Assembly: GCF_033807715.1 (NCBI RefSeq)
Contig: NC_084596.1
Span: 36,294,879 to 36,358,878 of the forward strand
Length of the DNA stretch: 64,000 bases
Origin: Cololabis saira
Taxonomy: Eukaryota > Chordata > Actinopteri > Beloniformes > Belonidae
Direction: 5' to 3'
The notes under the pieces were generated by a model. That model ran no database searches. It saw only the letters and a list, made by a program, of their open reading frames with translations, and was not told where the DNA came from. Position 1 is the stretch's first letter, and each line of letters begins with the position of its first letter. The translations under genes were made by a program, and so were the position numbers. Shown here piece after piece: positions 1 to 12,729 of the stretch.

Positions 1-3000
1 ATATATACGTAGATGGATGCATACGTAGATGGATGGAGAGCGTGCGTGTGTGTCTGTAACCTTATAACTACACAATAATAAGTTTCTGATGTGTGTCCAT
101 CATGTTTTATTATTCAGCTCTGTCATTTAAGCCTTGAACTGAGAATGTATGTTTGCATTTACTGTATGACGCTTGGCCCTCCAACTGGGCGCAGAGCTCA
201 CTAAACAAAACACAGGAGTCACGTTTAACTTGCAGATTCCCACGCATCACTTTGAGCTGCAACAGGATAAGCAAGTACAGTTGGCTGTCCTCCACCCAGA
301 ACCACCTAGATCGATCATCAACTCTGTGATTCTGTGATTGCAGAAACAAAGGAATACACACTGTGGATATAGTGCAAGATGGACAGGTGCATGACTGTGT
401 GGGTGAATGACACCTCCAAATAAATGTAAATCCATATTACCTGTGTATGTTTTTTTTGCTGCTCCTTCCAGTAAATGGTGCCATTAGTCTGATTGGAATA
501 AGAGACAACTTTCTCATTCCTTTGGATGCATCCAGTAATATTTACTGATCCACTCTTTGTAAACATACCAAGGTTGGGCATGCTAACACTATATTTTATT
601 AATTGCCACATAAAGGATGCTCAGCCAGTTTTGGTGGAAGAACAGTAATGTATAGTTTTTGTTAACAGCTGATTATTGGAAAGTAATACTGAACACTAAG
701 GGCATTGACACCAAATTTCTGTCATGACTAAATTACATTGACATCCTGAGTTCTGGGAGAGCTGACTCAGATACTTGTCTTGAATTTGTAATTTCCTGGA
801 AAATAATGAAAGAAAAATAATTATGAAACCTAGTAGAAGATGAGCTCGTGACAATCGGTCAATTACACGCACTAACAGAAAGTCAAGTTATTGCCTTAGT
901 CCGTCTGATATTGAATTTTTTAAAAGCCTTGTTTACACCTTAGTCAGCTATTAGAGCCAGATAATGTGGTTCTAATTCCAGCTGTTCCAGCACGTATACG
1001 CAAAACACAGTTAGCCGAGCTACTGACTTACCCGGGACACCCCTTTCCGGAGGTGACAAGCCGCGGTAGCGGGATAATAATAGTCACGGCAACACAACAG
1101 CACAGTAGAAGAAGAAGAGGAACACTTTGCTGCATCTTACCTGCAACGTGATCAGGCTTAGTATGTACGAAATGTACAGAGCTGCTCCATCGTAGGGGTA
1201 CATATTTTTGCATGTTGTCCTTCTCCTATCTCTGTTTCAAATCTGCCGTGCTTGGTTGCTATTTGTTCTAATTTACCGTAAGAATGCCAAAGTGAAATGG
1301 CGTCTAGCGCCACCTAGCGTTGCAGAGTCAAACGCACTTCACTCAATAATTCGATTCTCTTCCTGTGCTCGTATACTCGGATTTCTCAGAAACTCCAGTT
1401 AAATCCTTAGCTTGGTTATTACCAATAGCTTGATTTAGATGTGCATTTACCGTACTGAAGGTTTTTACAGTGAAACGAAGAGCCTGGCAGCATGGTTATA
1501 ATCCCAGATGATAATCCCAGGATTCATACGGCTCCACTTGTGAAAGAGTTTGTTTAATGCTCAGAATATCTAAAAGTATTGGACAATGAAAGAAATAATG
1601 AAAGAACAAAGACGTCTAGATTGTCGGCCCTGCAGGGAAACATACAGAAAGCCATTTAGGGTATTTGTGGGTTTTAATGTATCATGTAGTGGATGAGATT
1701 AGAAAGACTCCAGGCAGTGTGGTTCAGCTTTACAGCCTCAGTCCTTCCAATCACAGGACAATTCACACTCTATGGCCTGAGTTGGTTTCTTTGTGATTGT
1801 AGTTTCAATGAACACTGATGGGCTGTTTACAATGGATATGATTTGTTTTTTGTCTTTCATATGTGAAAAGTTGTTGTTTTTTTTATTCAAATGTGGGGTT
1901 TTTTTTCAGAATATAAACAAAAAGTAACATTTTGGAAGACAAAAAAGATTTGTGTGTCTGTGAAGTCATCGTTTAAAGTGATTAGACAGCCAATAGCGGT
2001 TATGGTAAACCATGAGGTTTGCATTTGGAGTGTTTGCAAATGTAACTTGTCATGTCAAAGTGATGCAAAAACTTCCTTTGAAAACCTTGTAATGGCTTTT
2101 TCCTTGTACCATAACATCTTTAGAGATAAGGTGCAGTTTACTCATGCTCCAATAATATCTGTTACATCTGCAAACTACTTTCTAAGTACAGTTGGGTTTA
2201 TTAGCACAGTCAGTCCGTAGCTTCCTAAACATAGATTTCCCCATTTCCCTTGACTGGCAGCACAACTGCTTATAGTTTTTTTCTGCTACAGCATTACTTT
2301 TGCAACAATACTTCTGCTCTCCCTCCATTTCTGACTCAATACACACACATTGGAAGTCACACAGTAGGACTTATGCCTCTGATAAAACATCAGAGAGAAG
2401 TTTTGTTAGTTGCGACGCTGAATTCCTGGCAGAGTGAACATGCTTCCATAACTCCATGACTCAGATATCAGAGGTCAGATTGCTGTAAAAAAAAAAGAAG
2501 AAACGATAAAGGCCCCAGGCCAAAAAACACCACCCTCTCTGAAGTCTAAGAAAAACAACAAGCACAGTTTCATTACAATTTAATTTAATTTCGGGCAAGA
2601 AACAAAAGTGGCATCCATGCATTAGTTGGTTTAGAACGTGTAACATGCAGAATAGGTCTGTAATGTAAAGCTGTCGTCTAACAGAGGTGTGGCTGTGAGT
2701 CAGGCTCACACTGACACATCCCACAGGTGGATTCACTGGAAGGTTGTGAATCATTTCTCCATCTGACTGGTTTAAATGATTTTGTCAGCTTTATTGGCCT
2801 AGTCAAAGAACATTGGTCGCTCATTTTGATTACTTGGGACTGCGATGCTTGGTATTCAACACAGAATATTTGACTTTTTTCTTTAAATGGAAGCCGGCTT
2901 GATTGCGTTTGTCGTCATGTGCCTCGGGGCTGCCTCATCAGCTTCCCAGCAGGGACTAAAATGCCTGTCCCAGCCTCTTTCCTGAAATGCCCTGCACCCA

Positions 3001-4535
3001 TATGCCCCCACCATGAAATGGCACGCATTATTCACGGTACCTGTGCATCTCAGGTTACACACTTGCCCCGTTAACGCATTTCCTAAAATCTGAACAATGC
3101 TTGTTTTAATTAAACTCACACCTGAGATGTGGACGGGGCTCAGCTGGGGCGTCATTAGTTTACCCCACGGGGCAACACAGTAGGTTGTAGTGAAGCAGTT
3201 CTTTTGGACTGTTTTAATTATTTCATTTTTTCAGTATCTTGTTTCTTTAAGCAGGTGGATGCTTAAAGTCTCACAACTTATACAGTAGTTGTATATTTAA
3301 GAAATGGGATTTCAGGCTCTACCAATGTGTAACAAAGCTTTATTTAACCTATTTAATTCATGACTGCAACAAATAAAAAAGTAAAGATGGAACCAGTTGT
3401 TCCGTCCTGCAGCTGTCACGTTGTACCACCAGCAGTCTGCTCCACACAGAAAAAACAAACAATATAAAAAAAACTTTAACTGACACTGTGCAATATTTTG
3501 TTCTTATTTACTTTTATTTTCCTTGTTTAGCACATGCAACTTTTCTTATCTGTTAATTTACATCTTTTATGTCCACGTAATATATTTGTCTACAGTTTGG
3601 CTTACTTATTTGTAACCTCTTGGGGTAGGATTTCCCTAAATTATCTCTCCAGGTGTTGCTGCAAAAATGCATAAAAGATTCTGCTCTTTTCTATGGAATG
3701 AGAAAACCTTATCTTCTTTTTTTTACAGGAATCCTGATGCAGGATGTTAATAAAAAGTTTGAAGCTTCTTTTGTTTGTTTGCTTTGTTCATAGTGGCTCT
3801 GCAACTTGAATTTATAATCGAGATTTTCCCTGAGATATGCTGCTGCCCCTGAGCTACCCAGGGCTGCCCAGTGGGTCTCACAGCAGGAGCTACAATACCT
3901 ATCCAGCCCCTTTCCTGTGGTCCCTCCTATTTATTGATGGCCTCTGGCTCAACTCAGTTTCAGAGGTTTTGCTTGAAAATACTTCAAAATCCTGAAAGGC
4001 TCTTTCCAAATGAAGGCTTTGTGATTCTGTGCATCCATAGACATGTTTTGGCTTGAGTGCGCTCATATGCACCTGTATGGGACATCGCATCCATCCCTCA
4101 CCTGTCGCTCTGCCGGGGCCTGGCAGTGAAGGAGGCCTCACACTGTGGAATGCCTGCCGCCATTTAAGCTCCATTACTACCTGCTGCTGCCCTATTCTCC
4201 CTGCTCTCTATTGCCTGGGGTTCATATTGGATAAGAGCTGTAAAGCCCTGCGTTTCATGGGGCTGGGTTAGGCGTAATTGGAGGGAGGCAGGCCCCTCAT
4301 TCCCGTCACTACGGGGGGCTACAATCACAGGCTTGGCCTAGCCTTTGGGCTGCCCCACCAGGCGCGAAAGAGGGTCTAAAGAGGGCACCGCAGGGGATGA
4401 TATCAAACAACATCAGAGTCCTGGGATAACAGCAAATAACACTGCAGGAGAGGCAAAACACACACACCAATGTCACAAAGTCGTGTACACAGTCAGCTTG
4501 TCTTTCAGAGGTTGTGTATTGCAGGGGAAGCCCTG
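1..4535. other. Intergenic DNA, no gene recognised
   Basis: No exon, RNA gene or clear transposon was found. All open frames are short, lack recognisable domains and overlap on both strands. Bases 5-38 hold about two copies of a 16-bp unit (ATACGTAGATGGATGC-like). Two GC-richer blocks, about 2885-3175 and 3895-4400, look less decayed than their surroundings and are listed as conserved non-coding candidates. The segment near 1030-1130, with purine-rich AGAAGAAGAAGAGG, may be old transposon sequence but shows no termini. Confidence 0.55.
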
Positions 4536-4733
4536 GCTCTGCTAGAGGAGGGTCCATCTCACATTCAGAAGATCATTGTTTGATCCCCAGCTCTTCCATG
4601 GGTTCAAAATTGTTCTTGGGCAAGGCAGCAAACTTCAGATATGCTTGTAAACACAGAGCACATATATGCACACAAGTAGAACTTGTAAGTGTATAGTAGT
4701 TTAAACATTAGAAAGCACTTTGCTAAGCCAAAA
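4536..4733 (+). mobile_element. Degenerate tRNA-derived SINE
   Basis: The segment reads like the teleost SINE family with a tRNA-like head followed by 'cttgggcaag' and an 'aaagcacttt' tail. The B-box-like GTTTGATCCCC is at about 4578-4588, preceded by 'catctcacattcagaagatc'. The tail 'agaaagcactttgctaag' closes it near 4733. It is heavily mutated, and no target duplication was found. Family membership is from remembered consensus. Confidence 0.6.
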
Positions 4734-4995
4734 CTAGATCAAAAGTTATAATATTAGAATTAGTACACATGTGGAAATTGAATTAATGATTGTGCTTAGC
4801 ACATGGGAGAGATGTGTGGCAGCCTGCAGTATCATGACATTTTGAGAAATGGGCTTTTTTCATCTTCCTGGCGTTTACTTCTGCAGACACATAGCCTGTG
4901 TACAGACATAACAGGGAGAAGATTTACATGAAAGAACAATTTAGGAAAATCTGTACAAATTATCAGCTAATCTGAGCTGGTGTGCAGGTGAAGTC

Positions 4996-5369
4996 CATCC
5001 ATCCATCCATTTTCTATACCCACTTTATCCTTTGCAGGGTCACGGGGGTCTGCTGGAGTCTATCCCAGCTCATTACAGGTGAGAGACAGGGGTTACACCC
5101 TGGACAGGTCACCAGTCCATGGCCACATAGATACACACAACCAGACACACTCACACTCACACCTACGGGCAATTTAGAATCATCAATTAACCTACTACGC
5201 ATGTTTTTGGACTGTGGGAGGAAGCCGGAGTAACCGGAGGGAACCCACGCAAGCACAGGGAGAACATGCAAACTCCACACAGAAAGACTCCCGCCGGGCC
5301 AAGGAGTCAAACCGGGAACCTTCTTGGTGTGAGGCAACAGTGCTAACCACCAAGCCACCGTGCTGCCCC
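4996..5369 (-). mobile_element. tRNA-derived SINE, nearly full length, with target duplication
   Basis: Read on the minus strand it starts GGGGCAGCACGGTGGC, followed by a tRNA-like A box (TGGTTAGCACT) and a B box (GGTTTGACTCC, plus-strand 5303-5313). The familiar teleost body follows ('gtttgcatgttctccctgtg', 'tttggactgtgggaggaag' in the appropriate orientation), and it ends in an ATGG/TGGA repeat tail at 4996-5012. Flanking 12-mers GCAGGTGAAGTC (4984-4995) and GCAAGTGAAGTC (5370-5381) differ at one base and are a convincing target-site duplication. The L2-like 3' end suggests LINE-driven mobilisation, which is an inference. Confidence 0.88.
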
Positions 5370-5381
5370 GCAAGTGAAGTC

Positions 5382-7074
5382 ATGGACTCATAAGAGCAGG
5401 TTTTTTGTGTGCATTAGGAAGTGAAGTAGAGTCACTTAATTGACCAAATCTGCGAATCATTTTTAATTTTATAATTTGGGGGGTTACATGTCAGTCAATC
5501 CTAGCTCACCACCGCAAACCCAGGGCAGCTCTGTGGGATTTAAGTGAAGAATCTTTCCAGGATACAAATTCAAGAGCCTGTGCCGGGAGATTACCTCAGT
5601 GACCTCTAGATGACATGGAGATGTCTTATTAGTCAGTATCTGCTGAGGCCACTGCCTCATCACCTCCTTCTTCACTGTTCCATTTATAAAATGTTTTGTA
5701 TCCGAGTTTTTAGAGTTTTTAGTCTTACCCTCGAGTCCTCCTGTTTCGAGATTTGATCTTCATTTAATTGGTGCACTTGACTTGCGTCCAGCTCGTTTGC
5801 TTTGATGGGTGTAGGACTAACCGCCCCTTTGCATCAGAGCCCACAGGCAGAAGCGGTGGAGGTGGGATTGACAGCGAGCTTGGTAGGTGAAACATCCGAA
5901 GGCATCAAAAAAAGCATACTTCATGCTCCTTAAATAGGTCAAAGAACAAATTGAGTAATAGGAATGAACCATTCAGAGGGGTAAATAAGCAGGCGCACTC
6001 ACTGTGGAGATTGCCTGCCTGAAATGACTCCCGGGGGTCGTATCATTTTGAAAATGTTCCCTTTTTTACATGGAATCTTGTTTAGCTTGCTTTAGTGTAA
6101 TTTTCACCACCTGCTTCTTGCTTGCCTTTGGCTGTTAGAGTCATCTGTACTGTGTTCAACCTTTCGTGGAAGAGGTGTGGTGGTTCACTGAACCATTTTA
6201 CGATGTGAGTATCTACTCAACATATGCATGATGTGTTGCTGTTACAGTTACTTGTGTGTGGCAATCATCAGAAATTCAAAAAAGTGGGGCGGCTGTATCT
6301 GACCAGAAAAAAAAAACCCTCAATAAAGCCAGAAGTCATCAATGTTTCATGTTTTCTGTAATCTCTACTGTTTTGATTATCTGAGACCGCATGTGCTTTG
6401 AGTAACCAAACAGGCTCTTAATAAGGCAACACAATGATTTCTGCAGAAGTATTCATGCTCAAGCATGACTGATACTTAGGTAATGTAAGGGCAGGCCAGC
6501 AGGGTTACCTGGTGGGAGGCCCAGTCTTCCCTGCAGCACAGCACAGTTCAACCTGGCCAGTGCACGCTTAGTCAGGGACTGTTTCTGAAACTGCATACTC
6601 AGTTCTGCACGTGAAAAGCAGAGTGGTGTTGGTACTGGTTGACATTTGCACTTTGGAAATACCTGGATATTTCTTGCATATGGCTGATTGCACAATTGGT
6701 CACATTGTGCATAAGACATATTACATTCTGGCAAAATTAGTGCACACTGATTTGTGTAATGGCTTCAAAAACAGCAAAAAAAAAACAGCAACGTTTTGGC
6801 AGATTCTCCTGTTTGAAGCTTCTTTGTTAGAAAAGAATTATAACTTTTGCCTTCCCATCTCATGTATTTAGGTGTATTTACTGGAATCTTTATTCTGCTC
6901 TCAAAAGTTAGAAAAGTAAAGTAGAAAAACTCTAAAAACCCTGATTCATGGATCTGAATAGAACATGACACTGGCATTAATCTTCCCGAGAGATTCTCAG
7001 CTGCTGAGCTGATTCATTGGTTTCATGCAGTAAAGTTACCTCCAGGAGAAGAAAGGTAGACATGCATTCCAAAA
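5382..7074. other. Intergenic DNA, no gene recognised
   Basis: Unique-looking sequence with no coding signal or transposon termini. Stretches near 5800-6060 and 6360-6480 are comparatively GC-balanced and could be conserved non-coding DNA. Nothing else is supported. Confidence 0.5.
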
Positions 7075-7123
7075 CAAACACACACACGCACGCACACGCA
7101 CACGCACACGCACACGCACACGC

Positions 7124-7197
<74 letters not shown>
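7075..7197. repeat. (CA)n microsatellite with an interspersed (CACACG)n block
   Basis: About 120 bp of CA repeats. The left part (7080-7128) alternates CACACG hexamers and the right part is pure CA. Open frames here are artefacts of the repeat. Confidence 0.97.
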
Positions 7198-7199
<2 letters not shown>

Positions 7200-7615
7200 T
7201 GTACCTGACATGAATGACCTGGTGATACTAGTGAACTTAAGCCTGAACTTGTTCCTCTGCTCTGAGCGAGAAATGGCATTGCTCACAGTATTTACTCACC
7301 CAATGATGACAGAAACGTTGCGTTTCAGGATGTATCTGTCAGCTTGCCATAAACCGCAAAGAAAGTGTAAATTCAACTACAAATGCTGCAATCATTCATG
7401 TGTGGCTCATGTAGGCATTAGAGATCCTAAAGTAACTGTGTTTGAGAAACATTGTGGAGTAAGTACTGTCAATACGAGAGGGCAGGGACATCGCTGTGTG
7501 CTTTTATTGAACCCAGCGTGTGATTTATCTGTATTCATTTAAATTTGTATGTGTGATGTGTGTTAATCCGTGTGCATTTTTGTGTTTTATCATATCAAAT
7601 TTGGTGTGATCATAC

Positions 7616-8303
7616 CAGTGACATGCAGTCAGGGGAGGCAAGAGAGGCCGTGCCTCATCCGTCATCAGGGAAAGAAAACATGTAAAATGAAAAAATGTAT
7701 TCAATGGTTAAATTTATCCAGTGAGATTTCACGTTTACTGTTCAAACACTGAGAAGAGACATGTGGTGAGGCTGCAGCCAGATGAGACTCACCATGGATT
7801 GTGCAATGACTTGGTCTCTCTGTATGTTGCTATTAAAATGTTCAAACACTTTTTCCATATCAACTAAATTTCCATAGTTTAGCTGAATTTTTTTTGTCAA
7901 CTGACCAATCATAAAACATCTGCAGAGAGGCACTAAGTGCAGCATGCAGTTCTCCTGGCTCATGGTAGGGGGCAGTCGTGATCCCAGTGATTTTTTTTGT
8001 GACTCCTCGGCTGCAGAATAAGTAACAGCAAGCACCAATCGACAGATAATAAATCAAGTGCGGCCATTTTTTCCCGACTTTACTTTAAAAAATGTCCATT
8101 TAAGTAAAGGTAAGAGCATAATAACATTTAATTTAATTAATCTGTGTGCTACAGTTTGTATGTGTAAAGACAGCTGATTTTAAACACAACCCATTAACTG
8201 CCGATCAAATAGTCAATAAGCTAATCTGTAGGGTTCCTGTTTGTACTTCTGATTGTGATGAAGTCAATGCCTCACCAGCAATGAACCTCACTGCACGTCA
8301 CTG
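7616..8303. mobile_element. Non-autonomous hAT-type transposon
   Basis: The left end CAGTGACATGCAGTCAGG and the right end, read inverted, CAGTGACGTGCAGTGAGG form terminal inverted repeats. The exact 8-bp sequence GATCATAC flanks both sides (7608-7615 and 8304-8311), as expected for hAT transposition. The inner left arm 'gaggccgtgcctcat' is the 'gaggcactgcctc' motif of a common teleost repeat. The 688-bp interior has no recognisable transposase, so the element would need a transposase supplied in trans. Confidence 0.88.
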
Positions 8304-8311
8304 GATCATAC

Positions 8312-10980
8312 ACAAGCACATGTCTGTTTTGCTATCAGTTTGTGTGTGTTTTGCATGCAAATACATCAATTTGAGTATTTACAGTACATGTCATTGCATA
8401 TGGGGTCGTGCCAGGTCAGTGCATTCTTGAGTGCACACACAGGTGCGTGTGTGTGACATGGCGAGGATGGATGTTAATTCTACTGGAAGCTCCAGTGTGA
8501 CAGTTCAAAGCTAAGCTCAGGTGTCCAGCAGGTCATGTTGGGTTAGTGCGAACAACCTGATGAAAATCCGTGTCAGCTACTTGTACTGTCATGGGTATGG
8601 GGTTTTTGGGTTGAGTCAGGGGTCCAAGTGGTTCCACATACTGACACTGTTCATTTACAAGACCCGGGGGTCTGGTTTGGTTAAACCTGGGATCCACCTG
8701 TCTTCAAAGCATTCAAGTAAAAGCTCCAGGGCTCCTGCTCTGCAGCAGACGCCGACCTCTCAGGATTCTCTGATGATTCTCTGGGATTAGTGAACCGAGA
8801 AAATGGTTCAACACTCTCAAAGATACATAATTTCTATGTCCTTTCCATCAAATATCATTTTCTGCATTTCTCATTTATATTGCCCTTGCTCTACTCACCG
8901 TTTCTATCTCTCTCTTCCATCCATTCTTCTTTTCTCTAATAATTTTTCCATTATTCGTCACTGTAGTGACTGATGACACTGAACTGAATGTGGAGCCAGC
9001 TGTAAAAACACACAAGTTCAGAGGAAAGGGAAAAAAATGACTTTATGCAAGGCAGGGCATTGAAAGAGCAGGAAAGGACATGAAAAAACTAGACTTCAGC
9101 ATGACATTTATTTTTATTTTATAGCTTTTATTGTCCCGAGCTTTCAACTCTTGGCTCAACCTTTGTCAGCATCATAAACGCTTTCCTCTCCTCAGCATAC
9201 CTACCTGACAAGAGCACGCCTGATACCGTTTCTGCTTTATTTCATTGCTTTTATCAGGAGAGGGGAAAAAAGCTTACGACACAATCATTAACCCTCGTAA
9301 CTCAGCTTACCAACTGTTGTCCCTTTTGTTGAAGCTGTCATTTCTGGCTGCTACGATAAGAAAAACAGTCATGCTGTCATCATGTACATTTCCATCATTC
9401 TTAGAGTACCCTCACACTATCTGACTCAACTAACTTATTTGTCATATTTTCTATTGATGGGACAAGTGGCAGATTCTTTCAGGACTTTGTGGACACATAA
9501 ATCCGGTCGTCTCTTTTTCAATTTTCAATTTGTAACATTTCAGTAAGTGGTCCTATGTGATAATTTGATATGTGACCATGTGGCTTGAATGAGCACTAGA
9601 TATGTAAGATGAGACAATGTCAATCAAGCAGTTGTGGGAACAAGACTTATATTGAGTATTGATGGTCAAAGCAAGGTCGACTGCATGGGAAACATCAACC
9701 CAACTCGAGTCACCGACCTCGCCCGACTGCCCGACGGCGTCCGACAGCCGATTATCAGGTTAGTGTGTCCCGGTCATCAGATGTTGTCAAACAAACATGT
9801 CTCCCACTAAAAATTATTATAAATTTCCTCACAACTAAAACATCCTGTTGACTGTAAGAATAATCCGTTATGTGGAGAAAACTCCACCTATCCAGTGGTT
9901 AAAATCATTTTTCAAAACATTTCACTTGACCTCCCAGCTGTAGCTACTAAGTGCCAACTTTTACAAGGAAAAAAAAAAGAAAAAGTCACTGCTAATAGGT
10001 GACTGCCTTGGTTACAAAGATTTCAGTAAGATTATTTGCCCTTCTTTTCTGTTTTTTTATCTCTGCATTTATTTTTGTGTATTGACTACTACTACACGCA
10101 GGCAGGGTGATGTACTGACACACACACTGACAGAAACTCAAAGGGGTATGAGACACAGGACCAATCAGGCAAGTGGAAGATCAGGACAGGGAACCAATAC
10201 AAGAAGTCAACCTCGAAGCTACACAGACAGGACAGCTCTTTCGAAATAAAGCAGAAAGTAGAAAAAAGTTAAAATAGAAACACACATACACACAACCCCA
10301 CACACCAAAAGTTGAAAGAACAAGGAAAGAATCAAATAAACTGAAAAAAATAAAAAACAAAACAAAACATAAAACTCATGAAATCAAAAATGATCAGCAC
10401 ATGTTACGAAAGAGCATATGCAACTCAAAGCCTTTAAATCTACTGAAACCAAAATACCGGACTGCAGAAATGCTCATCTCAACATACACTAGACGTTTGT
10501 GTCAAAGGTTTGACCTCATGTACAACTTTCACGGCCCAACACAGAGAAGCTCAAGTTCGGACTCCTCAATGAGTTCAAAATTTACCAGATGAGCCCCCAA
10601 TTTATACTGAGACTCAGCCCATTGAGTTGCAACATAAAATGGAGACTGAACACACACTAGGAAAGAAAAGGTGGGACAGAGTAAAGGAAAAGATGGACCG
10701 AGAGGATACCAGCGAACAGCTGCTTTATTAAACAGAACTTGTTACTGTCGGCCATAACCACACCAAAAACATACAGCAACTGAGAAAAAGAACAGCAGCC
10801 ACTTTCAATGCATCCTCCACCAGCCTCATGTTCTGCAACAACACCCTCACACACAGGCTCCTGTCACTCACAGGCTCTTGTCCCGCCCCCTTGCCTTTCT
10901 CATCCACTCACACACCTGCTTCAGCCCTGAATGCATTCAATATAACCCCACATAAACATGGACTGCAGAACTTAACATTA
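8312..10980. other. Intergenic DNA, no gene; possible decayed LTR at about 10657-10980
   Basis: No exon found. Block 9100-9370 looks comparatively conserved. Bases 9690-9780 ('gcccgactgcccgacggcg') resemble a common teleost repeat but have no termini. Bases 10657-10980 on the minus strand contain AATAAA in 'gtttaataaagcagctg' followed by pyrimidine-rich sequence. This is reminiscent of an LTR poly(A) region next to the Gypsy fragment, but no TG..CA ends or partner LTR were found. Confidence 0.4.
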
Positions 10981-11016
10981 ACACAGTCGCAGCTGAACAT
11001 AGATGCAGGAATGCTA
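10981..11016. repeat. Left copy of a 36-bp direct repeat bracketing the Gypsy fragment
   Basis: This segment (ACACAGTC, then CAGCTGAACAT, then ATGCAGGAA) matches 13299-13334 at roughly 31 of 36 positions in direct orientation. Each copy directly abuts one end of the recognisable Gypsy pol homology. It is far longer than a retroviral-type target duplication. Confidence 0.75.
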
Positions 11017-11020
11017 CACA

Positions 11021-11739
11021 CTCAAAGTGCCTCCCTCTAGCCCTTGTGTCATAATTTATTTTCTGCCTCATACCAGCTTTCTGCAGCTGGTCACGGGCAA
11101 AGACACAAGCAGAATCCATCCAATCCTGGTGTCTCCCTTCATATTCTGGTTTGGGTGGGACCCCCAGCGTGTCTGGGGGATGTCAAAAACCATCTCCGCT
11201 GGTATCCTCAGCTCCCGCCCCAACATCAGGAGAGTGGGTGTGCATATGGTGGAATCCTGAACAGCAGAATTGTAGGATAACAAGACAATGGGGAAGGGAA
11301 TGTCCCAATCGCGCTGGTCTTCTTTTGGATCCCACTGTGTTTACACATGGCAGCAAACACTCTTGATTCATAATTCCTGCCTTGCATCTGCAACTGTCCC
11401 AGCTTCCTGATACGGTATGACATTTGCCTCCGGCCAGTTGGTAAAATATTCCATATCGACCAGAACATAATGGTTGCCTTTCTCTGTGCAAGGAAATGGG
11501 CCCATGATGTCCACCGCTACTCTCTCCTTTGGTTCCCCCACTGCTAGCTGCTGGAGCAGGGCATTAGACTGATCCAGGAGACCTTTGTGAACTGTTCAGA
11601 GGTCGCAAGGGTGGCAAAAGTCCTCAAAATCTCTCCTGAGTTGACCCCAGTAAAATCCCTGTTGGTTTTTGAGAGACCAAAGTGGCCTGCTCCAGTAGTT
11701 CCATGACAGGCCTTTAGCACTGAATCCATGAGTGCCCAG
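11021..11739 (-). pseudogene. Ty3/Gypsy pol remnant: integrase part, interrupted
   Basis: Reading on the minus strand from 11739 down, the translation passes through the integrase zinc-binding segment (..CHGTTGAGHFG.., ..CHPCDL..). It then enters the catalytic core around the first Asp (VAVDIMGPFPCTEKGNHYV). Further down are pieces of the core and C-terminal part (ESRVFAAMCKH, LMLGRELRIPAEM, FARDQLQKAGMRQK, NYDTRARGRHFE at about 11021). The frame shifts several times. The block that should carry the second catalytic Asp and the block with the catalytic Glu are deleted or scrambled. Homology stops at about 11021, where the 36-bp direct repeat begins. The Harbinger element at 11740-12729 splits it from its upstream half. 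It is non-functional. Confidence 0.85.
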
Positions 11740-12729
11740 GGGCCTCATTTATAAGAGTGCGTAGGATTCATACTAAAAGTGTACGTGCGCTCAAAAGCCA
11801 AAAATGGCGTGCACACAAAAAATTCCTGATTTATAAAACCGTGTGCCCGCACATCTGCACGCAATGTTCGCTTTATAAATCACAGTCCACCTGGAAGGTT
11901 GCGCATGTGAATTCACCTCATATCCCGCTCTCTACATGCCCACTTTTTACCATGAATGGTGAATGCAAAGTACTTGATGACTGTATTTGCATATAAATGA
12001 GCCTGCTGAGCATGCGCAGCGCCTGCCTGCAGCCTGTTTCTGCTGTGCATCAGGATGAATGAGACACGTGTCGAGCCACCGTGCCACTAAATTTCACGGA
12101 GACCGAGATTTAGATGTTGTGGATGAGGTGGAGGCCAGGAAAACGACATTACTTGGTGGTCACAGTAGTGACATCACTAACAAAAAGAAAGCGAGTGAAA
12201 CGCCATGAGTGCCACGGACAGATCTGTGGCAGAAATAAAAAAGAAGTGGTGCGATCTGAAGGTGGAGGCCAAGAGGAGAGTGGCCCGACACTTATTTGTT
12301 ATGTCCTCAGTCACTCTCCAGTTGGAAGTGGTGGTGACGAGGAGGTTCCCGGCACGGCGTGTCCTGCACCGCGGCTGCAGCACCAACAGCACCAGAGTGT
12401 CCCAAGCGCATGGCGCACCTGGAAGTGGCCGACTGACTGACGCTGTGCTTCAAACACAGAGGGACACGATCAGCGCTATTATAGTATAATTCTGATATGT
12501 GATGACATTAAAAGTTTGACATGAATCCCGCTTAATTTCACCACCTCAACGTCTGCGTCGCCAGTTCCCCATATCTTCAAAATGTTGGTGCGCTAGGATC
12601 AAAGTTTGCGTAAAGATACGCACATTTTTCCGTTAGTTTTTTTTTTAAATCCCAACCTTTGCGTAGAAGGTGGCGTGCGCATCTTTCAAGCCCTGTTTTG
12701 TGCGCACGCAAGCTTTATAAATGAGGCCC
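11740..12729 (+). mobile_element. PIF/Harbinger-type transposon nested in the Gypsy remnant
   Basis: The ends are GGGCCTCATTTATAA and, inverted, GGGCCTCATTTATAAAGC, typical of vertebrate Harbinger elements, with further subterminal 'gtgcgcacac'-like repeats. The flanks give a CAG target duplication (11737-11739 and 12730-12732), and removing the element restores the interrupted Gypsy reading (..EERWQVVLPW / ALMDSVLKACHG..). Inside, about 12205-12290 on the plus strand encodes EIKKKWCDLKVEAKRRVA. This matches the Myb/SANT-like DNA-binding protein that accompanies Harbinger transposases. The protein is only a fragment and no DDE nuclease is present. Confidence 0.85.

Noticed and set aside
7742..8038. 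98-codon minus-strand frame as a hAT transposase
   Set aside because: No BED finger, DDE or dimerisation motifs; chance frame inside the non-autonomous element.
10657..10980. Possible LTR of the neighbouring Gypsy element
   Set aside because: An AATAAA and a promoter-like layout were seen, but no TG..CA ends, no second LTR and no primer-binding site.
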